DNA of 49,516 nucleotides from Xanthobacteraceae bacterium (GTDB taxonomy: Bacteria; Pseudomonadota; Alphaproteobacteria; Rhizobiales; Xanthobacteraceae). This document shows positions 42,628 through 49,516 of the stretch, one piece after another. The notes beneath the pieces are model-generated. The model was not told the origin of the DNA. It saw nothing but the letters and a program-made list of their open reading frames with translations, and searched no databases. A program made the position numbers and the translations under genes. Each line of letters starts with the position of its first letter. The first letter of the stretch is position 1. The stretch is from NCBI GenBank assembly GCA_019746355.1, contig JAIESC010000168.1, positions 1 through 49,516 of the forward strand, written 5' to 3'.

Positions 42628-43170
42628 CTAGCGCCGCGACGTCCGCACGCAGGCCGCGACTACTTCGACGCGGGCGGTGCTGCGCGAGCGGCAGAGCGCG
42701 CTCTGCTCGGTCGGATAGATCGCCTGGCTGCGGCCGACGCCGCAATGCGCGGTCAGCAGCACCTCATCGGGCTCGCATTGCAGGGTGCAGTCGCCGGCGT
42801 TGCAGGCGAGCCGGACGATGCGGATGCCGGGATCGCCGGTTGCGCCGCGTGGCCCCGCCGGACCGGGCGGCCCCTGCGGGCCGGGCGGCCCCGCCGGCCC
42901 CACACCCTGCGGTCCCGCCACTTGCGGCTGCGGGCTGACGAACGACTGGGCCGCATCGGGTGTCTGGACCCGCTGCGTGGCGGCCTGGGGATCGGCCGTG
43001 GTGCGCGCCATCACCAAGCCGAAGGCCAGCACGAAACCGATCAATCCGAAAATACCCATTGCGCCGAGGAGCCACACCTCGGGCGACGGCCAGCCGCGGC
43101 GCGGCGCGGCCGACAGCGTTTCCGTTGTGCCGGCCTCGGTTGCGGGCGGTTGCTGCTGCTCGATACTCAT
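42628..43170 (-). CDS. Membrane protein with collagen-like Gly-X-Y stretch
   Basis: 180 residues. A cytosolic N-terminus (about 35 residues), one membrane helix (GAMGIFGLIGFVLAFGLVMA), a linker, then ten uninterrupted Gly-X-Y triplets rich in proline (GPQ GVG PAG PPG PQG PPG and on to DPG), and a C-terminal domain with six cysteines (LACNAGDCTLQCEPDEVLLT, HCGVG, LCRS, AACVR) able to form disulfides. The periplasmic collagen-like stretch would trimerise, presenting the cysteine domain. I do not recognise the C-terminal domain. Confidence 0.78.
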   Translation of the reverse strand: MSIEQQQPPATEAGTTETLSAAPRRGWPSPEVWLLGAMGIFGLIGFVLAFGLVMARTTADPQAATQRVQTPDAAQSFVSPQPQVAGPQGVGPAGPPGPQGPPGPAGPRGATGDPGIRIVRLACNAGDCTLQCEPDEVLLTAHCGVGRSQAIYPTEQSALCRSRSTARVEVVAACVRTSRR

Positions 43171-43223
43171 GAAACGACCTGACGCCTTGGCCTTAGCCGC
43201 AGCCCCGGCGACACTACTCTACG

Positions 43224-43637
43224 CTAGCCCTTCAGTTTGGGCACCCAGGCTTCGACCGGGCCGCCGGCCTTTTTCCAGGCGCCGAAGCCGCCACGGATAT
43301 GCGCCACCGGCTTCAGGCCCATCCGGTGCGCCGTTTGTGCCGCAAGCGCCGAGCGCCAGCCGCCGGCGCAGAAAAACACGAAGCGCTTGTCTTCGCCGAA
43401 CTGCGGCTTGTGGTACGGGCTCTCCGGGTCGATCCAGAATTCCAGCATGCCGCGGGGACAATGGAACGCACCCGGGATCTTGCCCTCGCGCTCTACTTCG
43501 CGCGGGTCGCGAAGGTCGACCAGCACGGTATCGTCGCGGCCGTGCAGCTTCACGGCCTCCTCGATCGGGATGGTTTCGATCTCGCGTTCGGCGGCCTCAA
43601 GCAGCGCCTTGTAGCCGGTGGTGATGGTCTGCGGCAT
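43224..43637 (-). CDS. Single-domain rhodanese
   Basis: 137 residues with a rhodanese domain: TVLVDLRDPREVEREGKIPG, HCPRGMLEFW and the active-site loop C90-A-G-G-W-R-S. The catalytic cysteine carries persulfide in sulfur transfer. No signal peptide, so cytosolic. The sulfur acceptor is not known. Confidence 0.9.
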   Translation of the reverse strand: MPQTITTGYKALLEAAEREIETIPIEEAVKLHGRDDTVLVDLRDPREVEREGKIPGAFHCPRGMLEFWIDPESPYHKPQFGEDKRFVFFCAGGWRSALAAQTAHRMGLKPVAHIRGGFGAWKKAGGPVEAWVPKLKG

Positions 43638-43768
43638 CCGTGTCTCCGTTCCCCGAATGGTGGCAGACCTGCCGGTGAAACGCCAGCATTCGGGGCGGGC
43701 ACCAGGACAAGCCGCTGCTTGCGCGGGCGTTCCTGCGGTGGGACCTTTTCGTTCAACGGAGATTCGCC

Positions 43769-44452
43769 ATGCCGCTGCTCTCGCTGCTCGACATCGTGGC
43801 GCTGGTCTGGTTCCTCGGCGCCTGGGTGCTCTATTCGCTGACCCTGTCGTTCACCGAGCAACGCCGGCGCGGCCTCAACTCCGAGATGCACACATACCGC
43901 GACGTCTGGATGCTGCAGATGCTCGGCCGCGAGATGCGGATGGTCGACGCGCAGATCGTGGCGGCGCTGCAGAACGGCACCGCGTTCTTTGCCTCCACCT
44001 CGCTGATCGCGATCGGCGGCGCGCTCACTTTGCTGCGCTCGACCAAGGAGATTCTGGAGGTGGTGGGCTCCCTGCCCTTCGGCGTGCAGATGACACCGGT
44101 GCAGTGGGAGTTGAAGTCGATGGGGCTTGCCATCATCTTCGTCTATGCCTTTTTCAAGTTCGCTTGGTCCTACCGCCTCTACAACTATGTCGCGATCCTG
44201 GTCGGCGCGACACCGCCCGCCAAGGACCAGGACACGCCGGAGGCGAAGGCGCATGCCGCGCGGGTCGGCGGGCTTTGCGAGGTCGCGGGGCGGCATTTCA
44301 ATCGCGGCCAACGCGCGTTCTTCTTCGCGCTCGGCTATCTCGGCTGGTTCATCAGCCCGTGGCTGTTGATGGCGACCAGCGTGATCGTCGCGATCGTGCT
44401 GTGGCGCCGCCAGTTCGCGTCGGATTCGCGCCGCTCGCTGATCGAGGTATGA
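43769..44452 (+). CDS. DUF599 family membrane protein
   Basis: 227 residues, four membrane helices (LLSLLDIVALVWFLGAWVLY; TAFFASTSLIAIGGALTLL; LAIIFVYAFFKFAWSYRLYN; ALGYLGWFISPWLLMATSVI). MLGREMRMVDAQIVAALQNG between the first two is characteristic of DUF599. Function unknown. It is convergent with the 59-aa gene downstream. Confidence 0.85.
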   Translation: MPLLSLLDIVALVWFLGAWVLYSLTLSFTEQRRRGLNSEMHTYRDVWMLQMLGREMRMVDAQIVAALQNGTAFFASTSLIAIGGALTLLRSTKEILEVVGSLPFGVQMTPVQWELKSMGLAIIFVYAFFKFAWSYRLYNYVAILVGATPPAKDQDTPEAKAHAARVGGLCEVAGRHFNRGQRAFFFALGYLGWFISPWLLMATSVIVAIVLWRRQFASDSRRSLIEV

Positions 44453-44459
44453 CCGGCGC

Positions 44460-44639
44460 TCAGCTCAGGAAGATCAGCACCGAGAGCGAGCACGACGCCA
44501 GCACGCCGAGTGTCGTGCCTGCGGCCAGCATCAGGTCCTGCACCCAGTCGAACGAGATCGCCTCCGCCTCGGCTTCCGGTTCGGCCGGGCCGAACTGGCC
44601 GGGCGGCACGCTCACGCCAATGTCCATGTTGACCGACAT
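44460..44639 (-). CDS. 59-residue single-helix membrane protein
   Basis: 59 residues: hydrophilic, acidic N-terminus (NMDIGVSVPPGQFGPAEPEA ... ISFDWVQDL) then a C-terminal membrane helix (LAAGTTLGVLASCSLSVLIF) ending in LS. CGGAGGA lies about eight bases before the ATG at 44639. I do not recognise a family. The promoter side faces a perfect palindrome at 44683-44702. Confidence 0.62.
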   Translation of the reverse strand: MSVNMDIGVSVPPGQFGPAEPEAEAEAISFDWVQDLMLAAGTTLGVLASCSLSVLIFLS

Positions 44640-44682
44640 CCGACGATCCTCCGGTTCAGCGCACTCGCCTCACCCGCGTCCG

Positions 44683-44713
44683 ACCGAGTACGCATACTCG
44701 GTACGCATACTTG
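44683..44713. promoter_or_regulatory. Perfect palindrome overlapping a 13-bp tandem repeat
   Basis: ACCGAGTA (44683-44690), CGCA, TACTCGGT (44695-44702) is a perfect inverted repeat. Overlapping it, GTACGCATACTCG (44688-44700) is repeated with one change at once after (44701-44713). It lies between the divergent 59-aa gene and DUF3253 gene and looks like an operator for a dimeric regulator. Confidence 0.5.
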
Positions 44714-44809
44714 GTTTCGAATCGTCCGGACCGCTCTAGGATAGGCCGGACCACACGCGGGCGCGCTGCGATCTGTGGATATCAGCGGCTGATTAAGAAA
44801 CCGTTCACC

Positions 44810-45067
44810 ATGACCGATCCGGCGGACATCGAAGCCACCATCCTGCGGCTCCTGGAGGCGCTGCCCACCGGCAAGACCATCAGCCCGGTCGACGCCGCCA
44901 ACGCGCTCTCGCCCGGTCCGCAATGGCATCTGCAGATGCCGAGCATCCGCCGCGCCGCGATCAGGCTCGCGCTCGACGGCCGCATCGTCATCTATCGCAA
45001 GGGCAAGGCCGCCGACCCGAACAACTTCAAGGGCACCTACCGGCTCGGATTGGCGCGGCAGGACTAA
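44810..45067 (+). CDS. DUF3253 family protein
   Basis: 85 residues: winged-helix-like sequence with DIEATILRLLEALPTGKTIS, PVDAANALSPGPQWHLQMPS, IRRAAIRLALDGRIVIYRKG, matching DUF3253. It may bind nucleic acid, but this is not established. The start at 44810 begins the conserved part; the frame extends upstream to 44711 without support. The stop overlaps that of the convergent ydcF-like gene by three to four bases. Confidence 0.83.
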   Translation: MTDPADIEATILRLLEALPTGKTISPVDAANALSPGPQWHLQMPSIRRAAIRLALDGRIVIYRKGKAADPNNFKGTYRLGLARQD

Positions 45068-45894
45068 GGCCGTTCGGCGCAGCAGTCGGTCGGCTCGGGC
45101 AGAGGTGCCGGAAACAGCTCGGACGTGCGTCCGGTCGCCCAGTAGGCGGCGAGGCCGATGACCTCGTGGGACACGGCATTCAGCGCGCCGACGCCGCCCA
45201 GCAGGTTGCGCGGCAGCCGCCACAGGTTGGGATTGGGCGGCGTGCTCCAGTCGACCGGAAACGGCTCGACCGGAAAGCCTGCCTTGCGGAACGCACCGAC
45301 CGCGCGCGGCATGTGTATCGCCGAGGTGACCAGCAGCCAACGCTCGCCGGGCTTGGGATCGAGCATGCGGCGGGTGAACTCGGCGTTCTCGGCGGTGTTG
45401 CGCGATTTGTCCTCGAGCACGATGCGATCCCGGGGCACGCCCAACTGCTCGAACAATTGCACGGCATAGACCGCCTCCGGCGGATCTTTGCCGAACAGGC
45501 TCGGATTGCCGCCGGTGAACACGAGCTTCGCCGAAGGATGGCGCTTCACCAGCGCGGCGCCCTCAAGCAGGCGCTCGACCTCGCCGGTAATCGACAGCTT
45601 CCCGCGCAGCGTGCTCATGCGGCTGTCGATCGGCCCGCCCAGCACGATGACGCCGGTGATCGGCGGGCCGTCCTCCTTGCCGGGCGGGAAACGGTTCTCC
45701 AGCGCGACGATCAGTGCTGAACCGATCGGCGTGACGCCGACGACCAGAAGCAGCAGCAGCGACGCCACCGTCAGCCGCACGCCGGCGCGGCGAAAGCGGG
45801 TGAGCAGCAGCAGCAAGCCGACGACCCCGATGCTCAGGATGACGTTCGACGGCACCGTCAGGAACGCCAGGACCTTCGACAGCACGAAGAACAT
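45064..45894 (-). CDS. YdcF/ElyC-family (DUF218) membrane protein
   Basis: 276 residues. Two N-terminal membrane helices (VLAFLTVPSNVILSIGVVGL; LTVASLLLLLVVGVTPIGSA) then a DUF218 domain outside: ITGVIVLGGPIDSR, LVFTGGNPSLFGK, VLEDKSRNTAENAEFTRRML, WLLVTSAIHMPRAVGAFRKA. ElyC-type members affect peptidoglycan/undecaprenyl-phosphate metabolism, while others are less defined. No neighbour decides. Confidence 0.88.
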   Translation of the reverse strand: MFFVLSKVLAFLTVPSNVILSIGVVGLLLLLTRFRRAGVRLTVASLLLLLVVGVTPIGSALIVALENRFPPGKEDGPPITGVIVLGGPIDSRMSTLRGKLSITGEVERLLEGAALVKRHPSAKLVFTGGNPSLFGKDPPEAVYAVQLFEQLGVPRDRIVLEDKSRNTAENAEFTRRMLDPKPGERWLLVTSAIHMPRAVGAFRKAGFPVEPFPVDWSTPPNPNLWRLPRNLLGGVGALNAVSHEVIGLAAYWATGRTSELFPAPLPEPTDCCAERP

Positions 45895-45933
45895 CGGTGC
45901 TCCTGTTCCCGCGCCGATCCACCGCGCTCGCTA

Positions 45934-46632
45934 TCAGGCCTTCCTGGCCTTCCAGGCCGCGTAGCGCGCCTTGGTCTCGTCGTTCGGCGGATAGAGGCCG
46001 GGCAGCGGCACGCCGCGCTCGACTTCGCTCACCACCCAGGTCTCGTAGCGCTCGTGCTCCTCGCCTTCGCTGGCGACGAAATCGACCAGATCCATGGGGA
46101 TCACCACCGCGCCGTCGTCGTCGGCGACGATCACGTCACCGGGAAAGATCGCGCAGCCGCCGCAGGCAATCGGCTCGTTCCAGCCGACGAAAGTGAGCCC
46201 GTTGACCGAGGCGGGCGCGGCCGTGCCTTGGCAGAAGATCGGCAGGTTGGCCTTGAGGCAGCCGGCCTTGTCGCGGATCACGCCGTCGGTGACCAGCGCG
46301 GTCACCTTCCGCCGCGCCATCCGCATCACCAGGATGTCGCCGAAGATGCCGGCGGTGGTGACGCCCATCGCATCGGCCACGGCGATGCAGCCCTCGGGCA
46401 TGGCCTCGATCGCGGCGCGGGTCGAGATCGGCTTGCCCCAGCTTTCCGGCGTGGCAAGGTCCTCGCGCACCGGCACGAAGCGCAACGTGAAAGCCGGGCC
46501 GACCAGGCGCTGCCCGCCCTCGATGAGCGGCAGCGCCCCCTTGATCCAGCAATGCCGGATGCCCTTCTTCAGCAGCATCGTGGTGATGGTCGCGGTGGTG
46601 ACGTGGCGCAGGACGTCGAAGGCGGCGCTCAT
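45934..46632 (-). CDS. RraA-like protein (HMG/CHA aldolase fold)
   Basis: 232 residues. Fold of RraA and 4-hydroxy-4-methyl-2-oxoglutarate aldolases: DVLRHVTTATITTMLLKKGI, GPAFTLRFVPVREDL, CIAVADAMGVTTAGIFGDIL, TALVTDGVIRDKAG (the G-D ... R-D catalytic pattern of the aldolase group) and FPGDVIVADDDGAVVIP. Presence of the R-D pair favours an aldolase/decarboxylase over an RNase E regulator. GGGGGAGGG precedes the ATG at 46632. It follows yhhQ by 14 bases, so it is the third gene of the queC operon. Confidence 0.85.
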   Translation of the reverse strand: MSAAFDVLRHVTTATITTMLLKKGIRHCWIKGALPLIEGGQRLVGPAFTLRFVPVREDLATPESWGKPISTRAAIEAMPEGCIAVADAMGVTTAGIFGDILVMRMARRKVTALVTDGVIRDKAGCLKANLPIFCQGTAAPASVNGLTFVGWNEPIACGGCAIFPGDVIVADDDGAVVIPMDLVDFVASEGEEHERYETWVVSEVERGVPLPGLYPPNDETKARYAAWKARKA

Positions 46633-46645
46633 CGTTCCCTCCCCC

Positions 46646-47224
46646 TCAGGCCGCCGCGAGACCGATCCGCTGATCGCGGCGACGGAGGTAATGCACGAAC
46701 GGGATCGACAGCAGCACCATCCAGGCCTTGCCGACGACCTGCCCCGCCAGGAAATCGAGCGAGCCGAAGGCGAGATAGAGGAAGATGACGGAATCGACCA
46801 CGAGCCCGACCACGCTCGACGCCACCACGGCGGCAATCAGCCGCCGCCGCGCGAGCGGCGTATAGACCGCGAGGTCGGCGAGCTCCGAGATGAGAAACGC
46901 GGCGCCCGAGGCCAGCACCAGCGACGCCGGCGCAAAGATCGACGACAGGATCGCCCCGACCACGACGGCCGCGGCCGAATACAGCACCCCAAGCCGCCGC
47001 TGCACGAGGTCGCGCAGCACCAGCGCGATGCCGATCATCAGCACGCCCGACGGCGCCATGAGACTTGCGCCGCCGACCTTCGGCAGCACCGGAATGAGGC
47101 ATGGGCCGTTCGGCGGACAAACAGTGCCGGCATGGAGGATCATCCAGTTGGCGAGCGGAATGGTCAGGCCGAAGGCGGCCAGGAACACGACCCCCTCTAG
47201 TACACGGCGCGTTTCAATGTTCAT
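46646..47224 (-). CDS. yhhQ: Queuosine precursor transporter (YhhQ/VUT family)
   Basis: 192 residues, about six membrane helices ([60 protein letters not shown]; and others). [15 protein letters not shown] and [18 protein letters not shown] are YhhQ/VUT features. The family imports 7-cyano-7-deazaguanine or related precursors. It overlaps queC by 11 bases; coupling salvage import with QueC synthesis of the same intermediate supports the call. Confidence 0.87.
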   Translation of the reverse strand: MNIETRRVLEGVVFLAAFGLTIPLANWMILHAGTVCPPNGPCLIPVLPKVGGASLMAPSGVLMIGIALVLRDLVQRRLGVLYSAAAVVVGAILSSIFAPASLVLASGAAFLISELADLAVYTPLARRRLIAAVVASSVVGLVVDSVIFLYLAFGSLDFLAGQVVGKAWMVLLSIPFVHYLRRRDQRIGLAAA

Positions 47225-47930
47225 GGACTTCCTGCAAGAAACGATCAAAGCCTTCGGCCCGCAGCCGGCATGCCGGGCAGGTGCCGCAGCCATAGCCCCA
47301 ATCGTGGCGATGATTCCGGTCACCGAGGTAGCAGCTATGGGTCGCCTCGATCACCAAATCAAGTAAGGCTTGTCCGCCGATCTCCTTGGCCAGGGCAAAG
47401 GTTCCCGCCTTGTCGACCCGCATCAGCGGGGTGTGGATCGTCATGCTGCGGTCCATGCCGAGCGAGAGCGCGCTTTGCACGGCGTTGATGGTGTCGTTGC
47501 GGCAGTCGGGATAGCCGGAATAGTCGGTCTCGCACATGCCGGCGACGAGGTCGCGGATGCCGCGGCGGTAGGCCAGCGCGCCGGCATAGTTGAGGAAAAT
47601 CAGGTTGCGGCCGGGCACGAAGGTGTTCGGCAGGCTGCTCCCGGCCATCTCGATCTGCATGTCGCGGGTCAGCGCGGTCTCGGAGATCGAGGCGAACGTC
47701 TCGAGCTTGAGCACATGGTCGTCGCCGAGACGCGCGGCCCATTCCGGCCGCAGCCCGCGCAAGCCCTCGCGGATGCGCGGCCGCACGGCCAGCTCCACGG
47801 CGTGGCGCTGGCCGTAGTCGAAGCCGATGGTCTCGACGCGTGAAAAGCGCTCGAGCGCCCAGGAGAGACAGACGGTGGAATCCTGCCCGCCGGAGAACAG
47901 TACCAGCGCGGCATCAGCGGTGACGGTCAT
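47214..47930 (-). CDS. queC: 7-cyano-7-deazaguanine synthase
   Basis: 238 residues. The PP-loop motif [10 protein letters not shown] near residue 15, [31 protein letters not shown], and a zinc site of four cysteines ([20 protein letters not shown] then PAC). It converts 7-carboxy-7-deazaguanine to preQ0 with ATP and ammonia, in tRNA queuosine synthesis. The ATG at 47930 is preferred to a GTG at 47936. The other queuosine genes (queD, queE) are not in the window. Confidence 0.95.
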   Translation of the reverse strand: MTVTADAALVLFSGGQDSTVCLSWALERFSRVETIGFDYGQRHAVELAVRPRIREGLRGLRPEWAARLGDDHVLKLETFASISETALTRDMQIEMAGSSLPNTFVPGRNLIFLNYAGALAYRRGIRDLVAGMCETDYSGYPDCRNDTINAVQSALSLGMDRSMTIHTPLMRVDKAGTFALAKEIGGQALLDLVIEATHSCYLGDRNHRHDWGYGCGTCPACRLRAEGFDRFLQEVHEH

Positions 47931-48012
47931 CCGCACGTCCTAGCGGATTTTCCGCGGCCCCGTTGTGGAAATTTTGCGCTAAGGTTTTCCGGAAAACAAG
48001 GAAGGCGGCACG

Positions 48013-48948
48013 ATGGCTTCCAGCAACGGCGTGCGCGGGTTGATCGCGGTCGACAAGATGGGTTGCAAGGTCCTGTTCCTCGACCCGGTCAGCAACGAAA
48101 TCCAGGTCTCGATCGACGGCATCGCGCGGACGGTGCACGAACTGCTGGTGGTGCCGGAAACCGGCCTCGCCTATGTGCCGATCTTCGGCGACGGCGTCCA
48201 CGGCCGGAACCCGAACCCGCAGCATCACCTCTGCGTGTTCGATCTCAACAAGCGCGCCCATGTCGCCACGATCGATCTCCGCCCCTTGATCGCGCCGCAT
48301 ACGCTGAAGCTCGGGCCGGACGGCATGATCTACCTGACCTGCGAGAACAGCGCGAAGGTGGCGGTGATCGATCGCCAGCAGAACAAGGTGGTGGAGGCGC
48401 TCGACTCCGGCTCGACCAACGGCCACCGCCTGATCATCGCGCCGGACGGCTCCCGGCTCTACACCGAGAACGAGGAGGACGCGACGGTTTCGGTGATCGA
48501 TCTCCGGACACGGAAGCTCCTCGGCAAGATCGCGACCCCTCGCCCGCTCGCCGGCATCGCCATCTCGCGGGACGGCCGGACGGTGGTCGCGGTCGACGAC
48601 GGCGAGCCGGCGCTGTTCCTGATCGACACCGCGGGCGAGAAAGTCACCGGCGAGGTACGGCTCGAGGGCGTGCCGAAGGCCGCGCAGATCGCGCGCTACG
48701 CCCCCGACTGGAGCATGCTCGGCGTCACAAGCCTCAACAGCGACACCGTCAGCCTGATCGACCCTGCTTTCGAAACCCAGACCGCGATCAAGGTCGGCCG
48801 CCAGCCGATGGACATGGCGTTCCACGGCGACGAGCTCTACGTGCCGTGCCAGGGCGACGGCTCGGTGCACGTGATCGACATTCCCGGCCGCAAGCACAAG
48901 CGACGCTTTGCGTGCGGCACCGGCTGTGAGTCGCTGGGCTTTTTCTAA
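48013..48948 (+). CDS. YncE-like seven-bladed beta-propeller protein
   Basis: 311 residues without a signal peptide, repeated blades of the YVTN/YncE type (VHELLVVPETGLAYVPIFGD; HTLKLGPDGMIYLTCENSAK; HRLIIAPDGSRLYTENEEDA; LAGIAISRDGRTVVAVDDGE; DMAFHGDELYVPCQGDGSVH), each ending in a V-x-V-ID stretch. Function unknown; lack of a signal implies cytosol, unlike most relatives. GGAAGG precedes the ATG. The stop is directly followed by the ATG of the hydratase gene, so the two are coupled and a lactone/keto-acid pathway is possible. Confidence 0.82.
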   Translation: MASSNGVRGLIAVDKMGCKVLFLDPVSNEIQVSIDGIARTVHELLVVPETGLAYVPIFGDGVHGRNPNPQHHLCVFDLNKRAHVATIDLRPLIAPHTLKLGPDGMIYLTCENSAKVAVIDRQQNKVVEALDSGSTNGHRLIIAPDGSRLYTENEEDATVSVIDLRTRKLLGKIATPRPLAGIAISRDGRTVVAVDDGEPALFLIDTAGEKVTGEVRLEGVPKAAQIARYAPDWSMLGVTSLNSDTVSLIDPAFETQTAIKVGRQPMDMAFHGDELYVPCQGDGSVHVIDIPGRKHKRRFACGTGCESLGFF

Positions 48949-49516
48949 ATGGCCAAGAACCTCTCTGACATTGCCGACCGGCTGATCGCGGCCCGGGACA
49001 GGGTCGCGACCCTGCCGCCGATCACCTCGGGCGCACCGGACTTCAGCGTCGCGGACGCGTACGCGGTGCTGGCCGAGATCGAGGGCAAGCGCCGCGCGCA
49101 GGGCTGGCGCGCAATCGGCCGCAAGATCGGTTTCACCAACCGCACCATCTGGCCCCGCTACGGCGTGTATCAGCCGATGTGGGCGCATGTCTGGACCAAC
49201 ACGGTGCATTTCGCGGAGAGCGGCGAGGCCAAGCTCGACCTGCGCCCCTTCGTGCAGCCGCGGATCGAGCCCGAGGTGGTGTTCAAGCTGAAGGCGCCGG
49301 TGCCGGTCACCGACGATCCCATCGAAGTGCTCGCCTGCGCGGAATGGATCGCGCCGGGCTTCGAGATCGTGCAGAGCCATTTCCCGGACTGGAAGTTCAC
49401 CGCCGCCGACTGCACGGCGGCGTGCGGGCTGCACGGCGCGCTGGTGGTCGGCAAGCCCGTCGCGGTCACGGCCGCCAACCGCGCGGCGCTGGCCGCGGCC
49501 TTGCCGACCTGCAAGG
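48949..49516 (+). CDS. 2-keto-4-pentenoate hydratase-type protein (5' part; cut by window end)
   Basis: 189 codons visible, open at the right edge. It starts at the base after the propeller gene's stop. The sequence shows the hydratase branch of the fumarylacetoacetate hydrolase superfamily: DFSVADAYAVLAEIEGKRRA, GRKIGFTNRTIWPRYGVYQP, FVQPRIEPEVVFKLKAPVPV, ECIAP-like AEWIAPGFEIVQSHFPDW. Relatives (MhpD, HpcG) hydrate 2-keto-4-pentenoates in aromatic meta-cleavage pathways. The R-IEPEV-F metal-binding stretch is present. The remaining C-terminal part lies outside. Confidence 0.85.
   Translation, partial: MAKNLSDIADRLIAARDRVATLPPITSGAPDFSVADAYAVLAEIEGKRRAQGWRAIGRKIGFTNRTIWPRYGVYQPMWAHVWTNTVHFAESGEAKLDLRPFVQPRIEPEVVFKLKAPVPVTDDPIEVLACAEWIAPGFEIVQSHFPDWKFTAADCTAACGLHGALVVGKPVAVTAANRAALAAALPTCK

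Overview
The window is a high-GC chromosomal segment of an alphaproteobacterium, most likely order Hyphomicrobiales (Bradyrhizobium/Pseudolabrys-type). Evidence: MipZ instead of a Min system, an EipB-family periplasmic protein, a phasin, a DUF1236 protein, a membrane J-domain protein resembling mitochondrial Pam18, sigma-EcfG-type promoters (GGAAC-N16-CGTT), and palindromic intergenic repeats typical of this order. I see no rRNA, tRNA, CRISPR array, prophage or complete insertion sequence.

Layout. 0.3-6.3 kb: DUF3572 gene coupled to dinB, a possible gene relic, eipB divergent from a RidA-family gene, a glycerophosphodiesterase, a COG3146-type acyltransferase and a HIT protein. 6.3-12.8 kb (all minus): two tandem azlCD exporter pairs, a secreted NHL propeller, clpA and clpS. 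13.1-16.1 kb: two paralogous TadG-like vWA pseudopilin-type proteins. 16.2-21.3 kb: phasin, DD-carboxypeptidase with SPOR domain, J-domain membrane protein, vWA protein, mipZ. 21.4-25.2 kb: panC, DUF1489, a frameshifted pseudogene, and the biotin-carrying subunit of a methylcrotonyl-CoA-type carboxylase. 25.3-34.3 kb: an accessory block (proline-rich membrane protein, Bug-type binding protein, GYD protein, SDR, quinone reductase, secreted ABM protein, EamA transporter, a 28-residue membrane protein, cupin, cytochrome c-propeller fusion). 34.4-36.6 kb: higBA and the carboxyltransferase subunit that should partner the biotin subunit about 10 kb away. 36.8-43.6 kb: DUF1236 protein, a NEW3/ABC-2 export operon, three small membrane proteins, two palindromic repeat elements, GST, a collagen-like membrane protein, a rhodanese. 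43.8-49.5 kb: DUF599, a 59-residue membrane protein, DUF3253, YdcF, a queC-yhhQ-rraA operon, a YncE-like propeller and a truncated hydratase gene.

Functional threads: leucine catabolism (MccA/MccB), queuosine supply (QueC plus YhhQ), N-end-rule proteolysis (ClpS/ClpA), polyhydroxyalkanoate granules (phasin under a probable PhaR-type operator), cell division and envelope (MipZ, DD-carboxypeptidase, EipB), and a probable general-stress set. The most interesting pattern is the last: three perfect and one near-perfect EcfG-type promoters stand directly before small or low-complexity genes (28-aa, 68-aa and 72-aa membrane proteins, and the DUF1236 protein). All functions are inferred from sequence reading alone; no database search was run.
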